A stretch of 64,000 bases of DNA from assembly GCA_003990705.1 (NCBI GenBank), contig AP018318.1, positions 4,343,501 to 4,407,500 on the forward strand. The letters run 5' to 3'. Below are positions 45,397 to 55,123 of the stretch, piece after piece (positions within the stretch are counted from its first letter, which is position 1; each line of letters opens with the position of its first letter). The position numbers were made by a program, and so were the translations under genes. The notes below the pieces were generated by a model that was not told the origin of the DNA, did no database searches, and saw nothing but the letters and a program-made list of their open reading frames with translations. This stretch comes from Nostoc sp. HK-01. GTDB taxonomy: Bacteria > Cyanobacteriota > Cyanobacteriia > Cyanobacteriales > Nostocaceae.

Positions 45397-46824
45397 ATGA
45401 TTTATAAAACTTTCAATCGATTGGCAGTTAAATGTAGTGCTTTATCATTTGTATTCTTGATTACTCTACTGAGTTGTGTACTGCTCAACACATTAGTTGC
45501 TCATGGCACTACTAGCCCTCTTGATGAGGTACAAATTGTTTCTCAAACAGTAGTTGGTAAACCGGGTTTTTTCCAAGTGGGTCAATCAACCAAAGGTCGT
45601 TGGTGGTTTATCGCTCCTGATGGCAAAGCTTTTTTTTACAAAGGAGTAACTTCTGTCAATTTTGGCTATCCAGATGCTTATATACCTATTGTGACCAAAA
45701 AATATGGTAGAAATCCTGCGAAATTCCGTCAAGCAGCTTTTGCGCGACTGCGAAGTTGGAATTTTAATGCTCTGGGAGCCTGGACTCCTGCTGAATTATG
45801 GGATCGGGGTATGCCTTACACTGTGATACTGGATTTTGTGAAAGTAACTCCACCCGCGGGATTGAAATTAGATGATTGGAAATTGAACTTACCAGATGTC
45901 TTTGACCCAGAATGGATAAAAGCAATTGATGCCAAAGCAAAAAGTGTAATTACTTCTATACATCAGAGCAAACTTCTTGTTGGCTATTTCACTGATAATG
46001 AACTGAGCTGGTACGATTTGGAAACACCAGACCTCAAAGAAAAGTTGAATCCAGAATTGTTGTTAACAGATCAAGTTAAACCTGCGTTGCTGCAATTGTG
46101 TCTGAGTCTAGATCCAAAACAACCTGCATATCAGGCCGCATGGAAATTTGTACTTCAGCGACATGGAAATAATTTAGAGCAATTAGCTCGTGATTGGCTT
46201 CTAAATACCAAGACTCTTAAACACATCAAGCAGTTAACAAAGGCAGAAATTACTATTATCTCTCAACCATACTTGCAAGACCTCAGATTATTTGTACAAG
46301 AATATGCCAGCAGATATTTTATGTTGACAGCGGCAGCTATTCACCGCTATGACCGTAATCATTTAATCTTAGGATGTAGGTTTGGTAAACCGCCTAGTAA
46401 AGAAGTTTTTTCAGCTGTTAAAAGACCTTGGGTCGATGTAGTATCTGCTAACAATTATCGCTACGATATGTATAATCGGATGGATATTTACTACCAATCA
46501 ACACATTTACCTGTGCTGAATACTGAGTTTAGTTGGGGACATAATGTTTTTTCTCAGCATCTTTTAGCAGAAGAAGCAATAGATGATTTATCTCCGACAG
46601 AACGTATGCTTCGTAATGGCGAAAACTCCTTGGCACTAGCTCTAACTCATCCTGGTCTGGTTGGTTACACTTGGTATCGTTGGGTTGATTTGAGTAGTTA
46701 TAAACCACCAATTAGTCATGGTCTTGTTAATCTTCAAGATGAACCTAATCGATTACATACAGATTTATTGACAAATTTGAATAGCAAAGCTGAAACAATA
46801 GCAGTTTCAAGTTCAAATAACTGA
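45397..46824 (+). CDS. Secreted glycoside hydrolase-like TIM-barrel protein (GH50/agarase-like)
   Basis: 475 residues. N-terminal export signal (about 10-36, CSALSFVFLITLLSCVLLNT) with a possible lipobox LLSC. The mature part begins KGRWWFIAPDGKAFFYKGVT, then AFARLRSWNFNALGAWTP, a probable acid/base in GYFTDNELSWY and a probable nucleophile in LPVLNTEFSWG, with C-terminal GYTWYRWVD. This order fits clan GH-A enzymes near GH50 (beta-agarase-type). It probably acts on a polysaccharide at the cell surface, own or foreign. Family placement is from motif look only. Monocistronic. Confidence 0.65.
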   Translation: MIYKTFNRLAVKCSALSFVFLITLLSCVLLNTLVAHGTTSPLDEVQIVSQTVVGKPGFFQVGQSTKGRWWFIAPDGKAFFYKGVTSVNFGYPDAYIPIVTKKYGRNPAKFRQAAFARLRSWNFNALGAWTPAELWDRGMPYTVILDFVKVTPPAGLKLDDWKLNLPDVFDPEWIKAIDAKAKSVITSIHQSKLLVGYFTDNELSWYDLETPDLKEKLNPELLLTDQVKPALLQLCLSLDPKQPAYQAAWKFVLQRHGNNLEQLARDWLLNTKTLKHIKQLTKAEITIISQPYLQDLRLFVQEYASRYFMLTAAAIHRYDRNHLILGCRFGKPPSKEVFSAVKRPWVDVVSANNYRYDMYNRMDIYYQSTHLPVLNTEFSWGHNVFSQHLLAEEAIDDLSPTERMLRNGENSLALALTHPGLVGYTWYRWVDLSSYKPPISHGLVNLQDEPNRLHTDLLTNLNSKAETIAVSSSNN

Positions 46825-46960
46825 TGTTATTGGTTAGAGCGATATCACTGCATCATCTCCTGCAACGCCACCGTCTTACCCAAGGAGCCTGTACACACCC
46901 CTACTCCTTCTTCTATCCTGCTCTACAATTATTAAGAGCTACTTAACATTTCTTATAACT

Positions 46961-47896
46961 ATGCAGGTAAATACAGCACCCTCTACAAATGCAGTTCCTG
47001 GTCAATATTGGCAGTGGCGAGGTCAAAAAGTTTACTATGTGCGTGCAGGAAAATCACAACCGCAACGTCCGCCTTTGTTATTGGTGCATGGGTTTGGCGC
47101 TTCCACAGACCACTGGCGCAAAAATATCAATGGATTAGATCAAGATTTTGAAGTGTTTGCGATTGATTTATTAGGATTTGGGCGATCGGCTAAACCCAAA
47201 TTGCAGTACAGTGGTGATCTATGGCGTGATCAACTCCACGATTTTATTAGAGAAGTGATTGGTCGCAAAGCTGTCATAGCAGGTAACTCTCTAGGTGGCT
47301 ATGCCAGCTTATGTGTTGCAGCCCAATATCCTGATAGTGTTGCTGGGGTAGTATTACTCAATAGCGCTGGCCCCTTTAGCGAAAACCAAACCACGTCCGA
47401 ACCAGAAGCTTTACAATCACAAATTCAACCCCCAAAACAACCGTCACCATTACAGCAAATTTTGGGTAATGGTGTTAAGTGGGTTTTGAAACAATCTTTC
47501 TCCCGATTTTTAATATTTCAATATGTGCGACAACGTTGGGTAATTCGCCGCACTTTAGAAAAAGTTTATTTAGATAAAACTGCAATTACAGACCAATTAG
47601 TAGAAGACATTTATCGCCCTGCTTTTGATACTGGCGCTTTTGATGTTTTTGTTTCTGTTTTTAGCAGCCCTCAAGGAGAAAAAGTTGATGTGCTATTGCA
47701 GCGATTAACCTGCCCTTTATTATTATTATGGGGCGAAGCTGATCCTTGGATGAAGGCAAAAGAACGTTCCCAAAAATTCCAGCAATATTATCCTCAACTG
47801 ACTGAATATTTTCTCAATGCAGGTCATTGTCCCCATGATGAAATTCCAGAGCAAGTCAATCAACTTTTAAGAGATTGGGTTATGTCTATTTCTTAG
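46961..47896 (+). CDS. Alpha/beta hydrolase
   Basis: 311 residues. Oxyanion-hole motif LLLVHGFGASTDHWRKN, GLDQDFEVFAIDLLGFGRS, nucleophile elbow GNSLGGYAS (Ser), acid in LLLWGEADPWMKAKER and His in NAGHCPHDEIPE. A helical cap (about 150-225) covers the site. No signal peptide. Substrate unknown; this subgroup in cyanobacteria and plastids includes pheophytinase-like and other ester hydrolases. A CRISPR array starts 72 bases after its stop. Confidence 0.9.
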   Translation: MQVNTAPSTNAVPGQYWQWRGQKVYYVRAGKSQPQRPPLLLVHGFGASTDHWRKNINGLDQDFEVFAIDLLGFGRSAKPKLQYSGDLWRDQLHDFIREVIGRKAVIAGNSLGGYASLCVAAQYPDSVAGVVLLNSAGPFSENQTTSEPEALQSQIQPPKQPSPLQQILGNGVKWVLKQSFSRFLIFQYVRQRWVIRRTLEKVYLDKTAITDQLVEDIYRPAFDTGAFDVFVSVFSSPQGEKVDVLLQRLTCPLLLLWGEADPWMKAKERSQKFQQYYPQLTEYFLNAGHCPHDEIPEQVNQLLRDWVMSIS

Positions 47897-47967
47897 TAAT
47901 ATTAGGTTGGGTGCTTTACCCAATCTAGTTGAGATGTGATCGCACTCGGTTCAATTGAATATCTGAG

Positions 47968-48301
47968 ATTTCAATCCCTAATAGGGATTAGTTGAAATTG
48001 CAATCTGTAGAACAACTCGAAAAGCGCGATGTTCAGATTTTCGTTTCAATCCCTAATAGGGATTAGTTGAAATTGCAATTTGACCAGGCAAGCAACCGCG
48101 AATTTTAGCAACACGTTTCAATCCCTAATAGGGATTAGTTGAAATTGCAATGCTACGGAGGGGTGTATTCCGTAAACTCCAGTATCTCGTGTTTCAATCC
48201 CTAATAGGGATTAGTTGAAATTGCAATCTCCAGCACCGCGTTGCAGGTTCGCATATACGGACTTGTTTCAATCCCTAATAGGGATTAGTTGAAATTGCAA
48301 T
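47968..48301 (-). CRISPR. Small CRISPR array, 5 repeats and 4 spacers
   Basis: 37-nt repeats at 47968-48004, 48043-48079, 48115-48151, 48191-48227 and 48265-48301; spacers of 38, 35, 39 and 37 nt. On the minus strand the repeat ends in GGGATTGAAAC, the usual ATTGAAAC 5' handle, so crRNA is made from the minus strand. The left-most repeat has its terminal base changed (G to A at 47968), as expected for the trailer end, which puts the leader to the right (48302 onward). No cas gene is within the window, so processing must be by cas genes elsewhere. Confidence 0.96.
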
Positions 48302-48555
48302 CGCGGGAGCCAGAAAAGCTTACTATATTTAGTTTTCAAGGTTCGATTTCGCGGATGGGATGATTTTAGCACAAGCAAATGTCAGTTGATTGAACGAAAA
48401 TATCTGAAATATAGACTGTGTAAGGTGCGCGGATGATTCTAATGAAATTTTCTGGAAAAAGCTTGTACTCTAAGGAATTCAGCGATTGTTGCTTAAAGGC
48501 GATTTTCTACACCTACCCATTCGCGCATTTGGAGAGATTTTTTGTTGTGCTATTC
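48302..48555. other. Putative CRISPR leader and flank
   Basis: About 250 bases next to the leader-end repeat. The part to about 48430 is AT-rich and would be the leader on the minus strand (TTGAAAACTAAATATAG close to the repeat). An ORF can be drawn at 48433-48684 but has no protein-like character and overlaps a better gene on the other strand. Confidence 0.45.
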
Positions 48556-48588
48556 AGATCCCCAACTTTTTCAAAAAGTCGGGGATCT
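48556..48588. repeat. ATCCCCGACTT-type palindrome
   Basis: AGATCCCCAACTTTTT and AAAAGTCGGGGATCT form a near-perfect hairpin. Sister elements lie at 19153, 50818 and 54999. It sits 6 bases beyond the stop of the 92-residue gene and may terminate it. Confidence 0.75.
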
Positions 48589-48593
48589 AGATA

Positions 48594-48872
48594 TTACATC
48601 AAGATTTGGCGGATTAAAATACTCATGACTTCATCTGAGTTGGCGGTTGGTAGCAGTGGACTCCAGTCGCCGACGCTGGCGTAACCAACGATGTGTAAAT
48701 GATGAATGGTACTAGTAACGACTTGAGTAGAGCCTATCAGTATGTGCTTAATTGGTTCGCGGTGAGGAAGTTGGTGTTCTGGAGATTGATTGCGGGTGTT
48801 TAGATGAAAATCTGCGTTACCTAAATATTGTTGTAACTTTGGCTGGGCGGACTTTTGGATTTGTGGCATCAT
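48594..48872 (-). CDS. Conserved cyanobacterial protein of unknown function
   Basis: 92 residues. The second half, VVTSTIHHLHIVGYASVGDW followed by SPLLPTANSDEVMSILIR, is a pattern I recall from short hypothetical proteins widespread in filamentous cyanobacteria. The first half is polar and Gln-rich (MMPQIQKSAQPKLQQYLG). No membrane segment or catalytic motif. ATG start at 48872; a palindrome follows the stop. Confidence 0.7.
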   Translation of the reverse strand: MMPQIQKSAQPKLQQYLGNADFHLNTRNQSPEHQLPHREPIKHILIGSTQVVTSTIHHLHIVGYASVGDWSPLLPTANSDEVMSILIRQILM

Positions 48873-49104
48873 AATATTTGTACTCTGATGTTGGGTATTA
48901 GAGAAAGGCGATCGCAGACTCTTGGCCGAGGGCGATCGCTTTTCTCATGCCTTTATTCTAAAGTATAAAATTATACTTGTCAATTATTAATGCAAAGATT
49001 TTTATTAATAATTTCACCATTTTTAGAGAAATCAAATAATACGAAATTATAGGGTTTTTAGAGTTTTAATTGAATGTTGATAGAGAATTATATAAGAAAT
49101 TAAT

Positions 49105-50724
49105 TTAAAAATTTAAAATATCTAATGATTCTTCTATTTGTAAATCTAAGACTCGTCCTCGTGCATCTTTCAGCGCATCTAATTTGCCTTCTTGACGATA
49201 AAGTTCTACAGCCTTTTGAAAATCGGCAATTGCTTCTTGTTTATCTCCAATTTCTGATTGCACATTGCCACGGTTGTAATAAGCATCAGCATAATTAGGA
49301 TTAATTTTGATTGCCTGAGTATAATCTTCAAAAGCTCCGGCATTATCGCCTAAATCATAACGAGCATTACCGCGATTGTAATAAGCATGGGCATCATGGG
49401 GATTAATGGCAATGACTTGAGTGTAATCATCAATTGCACCTTCATAATCGCCTATATCAGCACGAGCATTACCACGATTTTTATAAGCAATCGCATCGTG
49501 GGGATTCATTTTGATGGCTTTAGTAAAACTTTGCTGATATCCTAAAAAATAACGTGACATCCCACGGTTTTTATAAGTTATGGCATAGTTAGGATTAATT
49601 TTGAGTGCTTGAGTATAGTCTTCGATTGCACCTTGATTGTCTCCTAAATGAGAACGAGCATCAGCGCGGTTTTTATAAGCAACAGCCATATTAGGATTTA
49701 GTCTAATTGCTTGAGTATAATCATCAATAGCTGCGGTATAGTCGCCTAATTGATAATGAGCTAAACCTCGTTTGATATAAAATTTGGCATCATTGAGATT
49801 AATTTTAATTGCTTGATAATAATCTGCGATCGCTTCTGCATAATCTCCTAGTTGATAATAGCTTAACCCCCGCTGATAATAAATTTCTGCATCATTTGGG
49901 TATAATTTTAAGGCTTGGCTATAGTGAGCGATCGCATCTGAATATTCTCCTTTAACTAAGCAATTATGCCCTAGTTTTAGATAATCAATTTCTTGTGGAT
50001 ATATTAATGACTTCTCAGGTTGATTAACTGGTAACTTAGGTGAAAATAACTGAGAATGATTAGTTGATAAAAAACTCTGCGGTTTGTTGTGATATTCTGA
50101 CTTTGCTAAGTTGTAATTAATGGCGGGTTGATACTGTTCTAAATAGCAACGCAAACCACCACCATATAATAATTGTTCTATCCCGAAGGCGATTCTCCCT
50201 GTTTTAAGTTTAATCATCCGTGTCGGTAGAAACCCAGCCAAAAAAAGATGATATTCAGATTGAGCTTCGTGTACTTCTTCTTGAATTAAGATGCAGACGA
50301 CAACTGCATTTTTTTCTACTTCTTCGGAACTGACAGACCATCTTACTTTATCAAGGCTACCATGCCGAGATTTGACTTCAATGCCGACTGATGGGTTAGT
50401 AGTCAGGGTAAAATCAATTTTACCGTCACCGCCGAAGCGTTTTTCATAATCGACTTCGGTAATTAAATCAGCTAAACGTTCTTTGACAACTTCCTCACCT
50501 AATTTACCTTTGAGATAGCTGATAAAAACGTCACGCACTGGCGAAACCCGCTTATATTTTTCCGCCATCAGCCAGCAAAAATCTCGGAGAGTTTTTAATC
50601 TTTGTCCAGAGATTATAATTAATTCACTATATTGAGCTTCTGTTTCGCAATGAAGCAGAGAACCGGATGTTAACCTTTGAATAAAATCAGACTGTAGCGA
50701 TCGCAGTAGCGTAATCCAGTCCAT
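49105..50724 (-). CDS. PD-(D/E)XK nuclease-like domain fused to TPR repeats
   Basis: 539 residues. N-terminal domain (about 1-190) has a restriction-endonuclease-like core: KLGEEVVKERLADLITEVDY, then DFTLTTNPSVGIEVKSRHGS with Asp104, Glu116 and Lys118 (D-X11-ExK), followed by a beta-strand VVVCILIQEEV. A short linker leads to eight or nine TPR units (about 250-515), each about 34 residues and ending DYTQAIKINPN or a close variant; the repeats are very alike and likely still expand. No partner gene adjoins it. The catalytic core looks intact, so DNA cleavage guided by TPR protein contacts is possible; conflict or stress role is inference. Confidence 0.82.
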   Translation of the reverse strand: MDWITLLRSLQSDFIQRLTSGSLLHCETEAQYSELIIISGQRLKTLRDFCWLMAEKYKRVSPVRDVFISYLKGKLGEEVVKERLADLITEVDYEKRFGGDGKIDFTLTTNPSVGIEVKSRHGSLDKVRWSVSSEEVEKNAVVVCILIQEEVHEAQSEYHLFLAGFLPTRMIKLKTGRIAFGIEQLLYGGGLRCYLEQYQPAINYNLAKSEYHNKPQSFLSTNHSQLFSPKLPVNQPEKSLIYPQEIDYLKLGHNCLVKGEYSDAIAHYSQALKLYPNDAEIYYQRGLSYYQLGDYAEAIADYYQAIKINLNDAKFYIKRGLAHYQLGDYTAAIDDYTQAIRLNPNMAVAYKNRADARSHLGDNQGAIEDYTQALKINPNYAITYKNRGMSRYFLGYQQSFTKAIKMNPHDAIAYKNRGNARADIGDYEGAIDDYTQVIAINPHDAHAYYNRGNARYDLGDNAGAFEDYTQAIKINPNYADAYYNRGNVQSEIGDKQEAIADFQKAVELYRQEGKLDALKDARGRVLDLQIEESLDILNF

Positions 50725-50817
50725 TGATATATCTGCGAATCTTTGAATTTAGATTATTGTATTCAAATATCCCAGCCGCGTAAACATTTAATAGTGGGGA
50801 AAACTCATATTTCCCAT

Positions 50818-50846
50818 ATCCCCGACTTCTTGAAGAAGTCGGGGAT
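50818..50846. repeat. Perfect ATCCCCGACTTCTT palindrome
   Basis: ATCCCCGACTTCTT-G-AAGAAGTCGGGGAT, 14-bp perfect arms around one base. Best-preserved copy of the family seen at 19153, 48556 and 54999. It lies in the divergent region between the TPR-nuclease gene and PBP2, so here it is not a simple terminator. Confidence 0.85.
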
Positions 50847-51049
50847 TTAGATTGTCAAGAATAATTTAGGGTAGCTATAGACGTTGTGAATAGCTAATTG
50901 CAATAATTGTTGATAAACTTAATCAGCAGTATAGTTTGACCCAAATATGTCAAACTATATACAAAAAATTATTGTAATTTACAGTAATACCCGGTACAAT
51001 CTCAGACTTATTGAATACATATACTACTTATCAGTAAATTAATCTATTT

Positions 51050-52870
51050 ATGGCAATATTACATCCCTCTCCTCTTGGTGGTAAAAAAAATACACGTACA
51101 GTCGGGCGCAATTTTCAGTCGGGATTTTTAATCCTATTCACTCTCTCAATGTTAACGGGCATTGGGGCGAGGTTAGCTTATTTGCAAATTGTTGAGGGGG
51201 AAACGCACCGCCAACGGGCTGAGTCTAACCGCATTCGAGTAATTGCTAAACAACCAGAACGCGGAAATATTTTTGACCGGAATGGCAAACTGTTGGCTAG
51301 TACACGTTATCCTCGTTCTGTGTATCTTTGGCCGATGGCACATACTAAACCTTCTTGGCCAATTGTTGGGCCAAGGTTAGCCAGCATTTTAGATATTCCC
51401 CAAGCAGACATCGAAAAAAAGCTAGATGAAGCCGGTGCATATTCATCTTCTTTAATTAGAATTGCCCGTGACTTGAATGAAGCACAAGTCACAGCGATGA
51501 AGGAGTATGAAAACGAACTACCAGAAGTAGAAGTTCATACGGAAGCCGTACGTTACTATCCCCACGGCACAGCCCTCGCCCATGTACTGGGTTATACACG
51601 AGAATTAACCGCTGAACAGTTAAAAGAAAGAAAACAAGAAGGCTATCGCTTAGGTGATGTCATCGGTCAGATGGGAGCCGAAAAGGCTTATGAGAAATTA
51701 TTGCGGGGTGAATGGGGCGGTCAGCAAGTAGAAGTAGATGGGGCTGGGCGACCGTTGCGGGTGTTAGGAGAAAAACAAGCCAAAGCCGGGAATGATCTGC
51801 ACTTGACCTTAGATTTGGATATACAGAAAGCTGCCGAAAAAGCGTTAGGCGATCGCGATGGTGCTATTGTGGCGATTAATCCGAAAAATGGTGCAGTTTT
51901 AGCCTTAGTTTCCCATCCCACCTTTAACCCCAATATCTTTTCTAAACAAAAACTCACGCAAAAAGACTGGGAATCTGTGCAAGGTGAAGACCATCCTTTA
52001 GTAAATCGCGCCCTCAGCGCCTTTCCCCCCGCCAGTACTTTTAAAATTGTCACTGCAACTGCGGGGTTAGAATCAGGGAAATTTTCTCCCAGCACAATTT
52101 TACAAACCTACGGTTCCTTAAATATTGGCGGAACCAGATTTGGCGAGTGGAACCATGCAGGTTTCGGGCCTTTAGGATTTGTCGGCGCATTACAGTGGAG
52201 TAGCGATACTTTCTTTTATCAAATAGGTAGAGGTGTTGGCGGCCCGACTTTAATTGAATGGACTCGCAAGTATGGATTTGGGCAAAAAACTGGCTTTGAG
52301 TTCGCCGCCGAAGAAACTAAAGGTTTAGTCCCGGATGAAAACTGGAAGCAAAAAGCCTGGAAAATCCCCTGGACTGTCGGCGACACCATTAATATGTCCA
52401 TTGGTCAAGGTGCTTTACAAACCACACCTTTACAAGTGGCGATTATGTTTGCAGTTCCAGCTAATGGCGGCTATCGAGTCCAGCCGCATTTACTCAAAGA
52501 TAATGAAGAAGCTAAAAGCTGGCGTGAAACTCTAAATATCAAGCCGACAACCATTAAGGTTCTGCGCGATGGACTACGCAAGGTTGTGGCGGAAGGTACA
52601 GGTAAGGCTTTAAATAAGCCGACAATTCCCGCTGTGGCTGGCAAAAGTGGTACAGCAGAAGCCTGGAAAAATCGCGTCAAGCAAAATCATGCTTGGTTTG
52701 GTGCATATACGCCAGCTGATAACCCAGAAATGGTAATTGTCGCTTTTGCAGAACATTCTGGTGGTGGTGGTGGTGCGATCGCCGCCCCGATGATTTTACA
52801 AATTATGGAAGACTATTATCAAAGAAAGTATCCAGGTAAATATCAAAAACCAGAGGCGAAACAACCATAG
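51050..52870 (+). CDS. mrdA: Penicillin-binding protein 2
   Basis: 606 residues. Class B transpeptidase for cell elongation. One N-terminal membrane anchor (about 24-45, SGFLILFTLSMLTGIGARLA), the pedestal domain (NRIRVIAKQPERGNIFDRNG), and the transpeptidase domain: SxxK as PPASTFKIV near residue 328, SxN-type WSSDTFFYQIG, and KSGT in VAGKSGTAEAW near residue 530. Length matches PBP2. Monocistronic in view. Confidence 0.95.
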   Translation: MAILHPSPLGGKKNTRTVGRNFQSGFLILFTLSMLTGIGARLAYLQIVEGETHRQRAESNRIRVIAKQPERGNIFDRNGKLLASTRYPRSVYLWPMAHTKPSWPIVGPRLASILDIPQADIEKKLDEAGAYSSSLIRIARDLNEAQVTAMKEYENELPEVEVHTEAVRYYPHGTALAHVLGYTRELTAEQLKERKQEGYRLGDVIGQMGAEKAYEKLLRGEWGGQQVEVDGAGRPLRVLGEKQAKAGNDLHLTLDLDIQKAAEKALGDRDGAIVAINPKNGAVLALVSHPTFNPNIFSKQKLTQKDWESVQGEDHPLVNRALSAFPPASTFKIVTATAGLESGKFSPSTILQTYGSLNIGGTRFGEWNHAGFGPLGFVGALQWSSDTFFYQIGRGVGGPTLIEWTRKYGFGQKTGFEFAAEETKGLVPDENWKQKAWKIPWTVGDTINMSIGQGALQTTPLQVAIMFAVPANGGYRVQPHLLKDNEEAKSWRETLNIKPTTIKVLRDGLRKVVAEGTGKALNKPTIPAVAGKSGTAEAWKNRVKQNHAWFGAYTPADNPEMVIVAFAEHSGGGGGAIAAPMILQIMEDYYQRKYPGKYQKPEAKQP

Positions 52871-53332
52871 TTTGAAAGTGGGCTAAGTCTGGCAACATTG
52901 GTTTTCTCAAAACAGAATTCAGGAGTCAGAAGCGAGAATTTAGAATTGGATTCTCGGCGATATTATTGATTTTGACTGCTGAATTATCTTGCAATTCAAT
53001 CCAGTTTAATGAATATTCCGCCTACAGACTAGGAATATCAATTTGTTCTTACTTTAGACAGAGAGAAGAGAAGCCTTCTGAGTTGTAGTATTTTAGATGT
53101 CTTTCTTGATTCATTTAACAAGAAGATATTCCAAATCTTCTGACAGATGTATTGCTAATTTAAAAGACTCAAACAAATTAAGGTTTTGATTATTTTTATC
53201 ATACCTATATGCCTAACTTGTAGTGCAGAGATGAGGCGTTCTTTTGTTTGGAGCAACATATCAGTTCCCGAACGGATTATGTTGGCTATTGATGGGAGTC
53301 CGAGATAGCAGAAGTTTTGCAACAAGGATTTT
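52871..53332. other. Intergenic region between PBP2 and the radical SAM gene
   Basis: 462 AT-rich bases. I see no hairpin with a U-tract, no ORF of note and no repeat family member. It should hold the promoter of the radical SAM gene. Confidence 0.5.
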
Positions 53333-54922
53333 ATGAAAGCATTATTGCTCTACCCTCAGTTTCCCCAGTCCTTTTGGTCTTACGATCGCTTCATGGAAAT
53401 TGCCGGACTGAAAGCCGTTTTACCGCCACTAGGAATTATCACAGTTGCAGCACTACTACCCCAAGAATGGGAAATTAGATTTTGCGATCGCAATGTCAAT
53501 CTGGAAACAGAAGCTGATTGGGAGTGGTGCGATATCGTCATCTTGTCGGCAATGCTGGTGCAGAAACCAGATTTTCATGCCCTGATTCAAAAAGCTGTGC
53601 GCTTAGGTAAAAAAGTCGCAGTCGGTGGCCCTTACCCAACATCAATACCACAAGATGCTTTGAACTCTGGAGCGCATTATTTAATTTTGGATGAGGGGGA
53701 ATTAACTGTTCCGCAATTTTTAGCAGCCCTCAATCAAGGTCAAGAACAGGGGATATTTCGCTCTCTGGAAAAACCTGATGTCAGCCAAAGCCCCATGCCT
53801 CGTTTTGACTTGCTAAAACGGGATGCTTACTTGATGATGGCTATCCAGTTTTCTCGCGGTTGCCCCTTTAACTGCGAGTTTTGCGATATTATTACGCTCT
53901 ACGGTCGCAAACCACGCACAAAAGAGCCTCAGCAAACCATTGCTGAATTACAAACTCTGTATGATTTAGGCTGGCGAGGGTCATTATTTATTGTTGACGA
54001 CAACTTTATTGGCAATCAACGGAACGTCAAACGTTTTTTGCGGGAGTTGATTCCTTGGATGAAGCAGCACTCCTATCCCTTCACATTCATCACTGAAGCT
54101 TCTGTGAATTTAGCTGAAGATGAAGAACTGTTGCAATTGATGAATGAAGCAGGTTTTTATGCAGTTTTTCTTGGTATAGAAACTCCTGACCAAGAAAGTT
54201 TGCAATTAACGCAAAAACTGCAAAATACTCGTAGTCCTCTGGTGCAAGCCTGTCAAAAGATTAATCAAGCAGGCATACTCATCTATGCCGGGTTTATCCT
54301 CGGTTTTGATGGAGAACGCCCAGGCGCAGGAGAAAAAATTCAGGCTTTTGTCGAACAAACCAATATTCCTCAACCAATGTTGGGCATTCTTCAAGCTTTG
54401 CCCAATACTGCTTTATGGAACCGTCTGCAAAAAGAGCAGCGTTTATTAGAAAGTAAGGGTATTGGTGGAACTGAAGTGGGAGACCAGAATACCTTAATGA
54501 ATTTCATCCCCACACGTTCCATTGATGAAATTGCCAGAGAATATGTAGAGGGCTTGTGGACTTTATATGAACCTAGAAACTATCTGAGACGCTGTTTTCA
54601 GCAATGTCTGAGTCTTGGTTCCCTCGCCCAGCGAAAACAAGCTATGCAATTGTCTCCAGGCAAGGCATTGCGGCTGGTTGTTCAGTTAATCTGGCTTCAA
54701 GGCTTACGTCAACCGGAAATTCGTGTGCAGTTCTGGCAACAACTCTGGGCAATTCTGGTGACAAAACCGCAAGTTTTAAATATGTATTTAGGACTATGCG
54801 CTGCGGGAGAACATTTTTGGGAGTACCGAGTTTTAGCTAGGCAACGAATTACTCAACAATTAGGCTACGACCCACTCACAGCCTCTGCGTTACCTAAGCA
54901 AGAACCAGTACTAGTAAAGTAG
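53333..54922 (+). CDS. B12-binding domain radical SAM protein (DUF4070 type)
   Basis: 529 residues. N-terminal cobalamin-binding Rossmann domain (about 1-140, ALLLYPQFPQSFWSYDRFME, PPLGIITVAALLPQEWEIRF). Radical SAM core with the CxxxCxxC cluster motif in SRGCPFNCEFCDIITLYGRK near 173-192, then VDDNFIGN and FYAVFLGIETPDQESL. The C-terminal ~150 residues are helical, as in the DUF4070 subgroup. Substrate not predictable from the sequence; relatives include hopanoid and tetrapyrrole-related methylases. Stands alone. Confidence 0.9.
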   Translation: MKALLLYPQFPQSFWSYDRFMEIAGLKAVLPPLGIITVAALLPQEWEIRFCDRNVNLETEADWEWCDIVILSAMLVQKPDFHALIQKAVRLGKKVAVGGPYPTSIPQDALNSGAHYLILDEGELTVPQFLAALNQGQEQGIFRSLEKPDVSQSPMPRFDLLKRDAYLMMAIQFSRGCPFNCEFCDIITLYGRKPRTKEPQQTIAELQTLYDLGWRGSLFIVDDNFIGNQRNVKRFLRELIPWMKQHSYPFTFITEASVNLAEDEELLQLMNEAGFYAVFLGIETPDQESLQLTQKLQNTRSPLVQACQKINQAGILIYAGFILGFDGERPGAGEKIQAFVEQTNIPQPMLGILQALPNTALWNRLQKEQRLLESKGIGGTEVGDQNTLMNFIPTRSIDEIAREYVEGLWTLYEPRNYLRRCFQQCLSLGSLAQRKQAMQLSPGKALRLVVQLIWLQGLRQPEIRVQFWQQLWAILVTKPQVLNMYLGLCAAGEHFWEYRVLARQRITQQLGYDPLTASALPKQEPVLVK

Positions 54923-54998
54923 GATATGCGATCGCCTACCCTACTTTACTATACCAACCGTTGTGCGCGATCGCGCTATTTAAAGTTGACTAGGCGAG

Positions 54999-55027
54999 AT
55001 CCCCGACTTCTTTAAAAAGTCGGGGAT
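54999..55027. terminator. ATCCCCGACTTCTT palindrome between convergent genes
   Basis: ATCCCCGACTTCTTTAAAAAGTCGGGGAT with one internal mismatch. It lies 77 bases after the radical SAM stop and 97 bases after the convergent LuxR-type stop, where it could end both transcripts. Confidence 0.7.
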
Positions 55028-55123
55028 ATGAACACTGCTAATTTTGAGATTTATCACTATTTACTATCTATTAATTCATCTAAAGAAATACCAAAATTTA
55101 TATTTTCATGATAAAAATTACAA

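Noticed and set aside
48433-48684. 83-codon ORF beside the CRISPR leader
   Set aside because: Contains a palindromic repeat and overlaps the conserved 92-residue gene on the other strand.
47897-49104. cas genes around the CRISPR array
   Set aside because: None of the flanking genes resembles Cas1, Cas2, Cas6 or an effector; the nuclease-TPR gene is not a known Cas protein.
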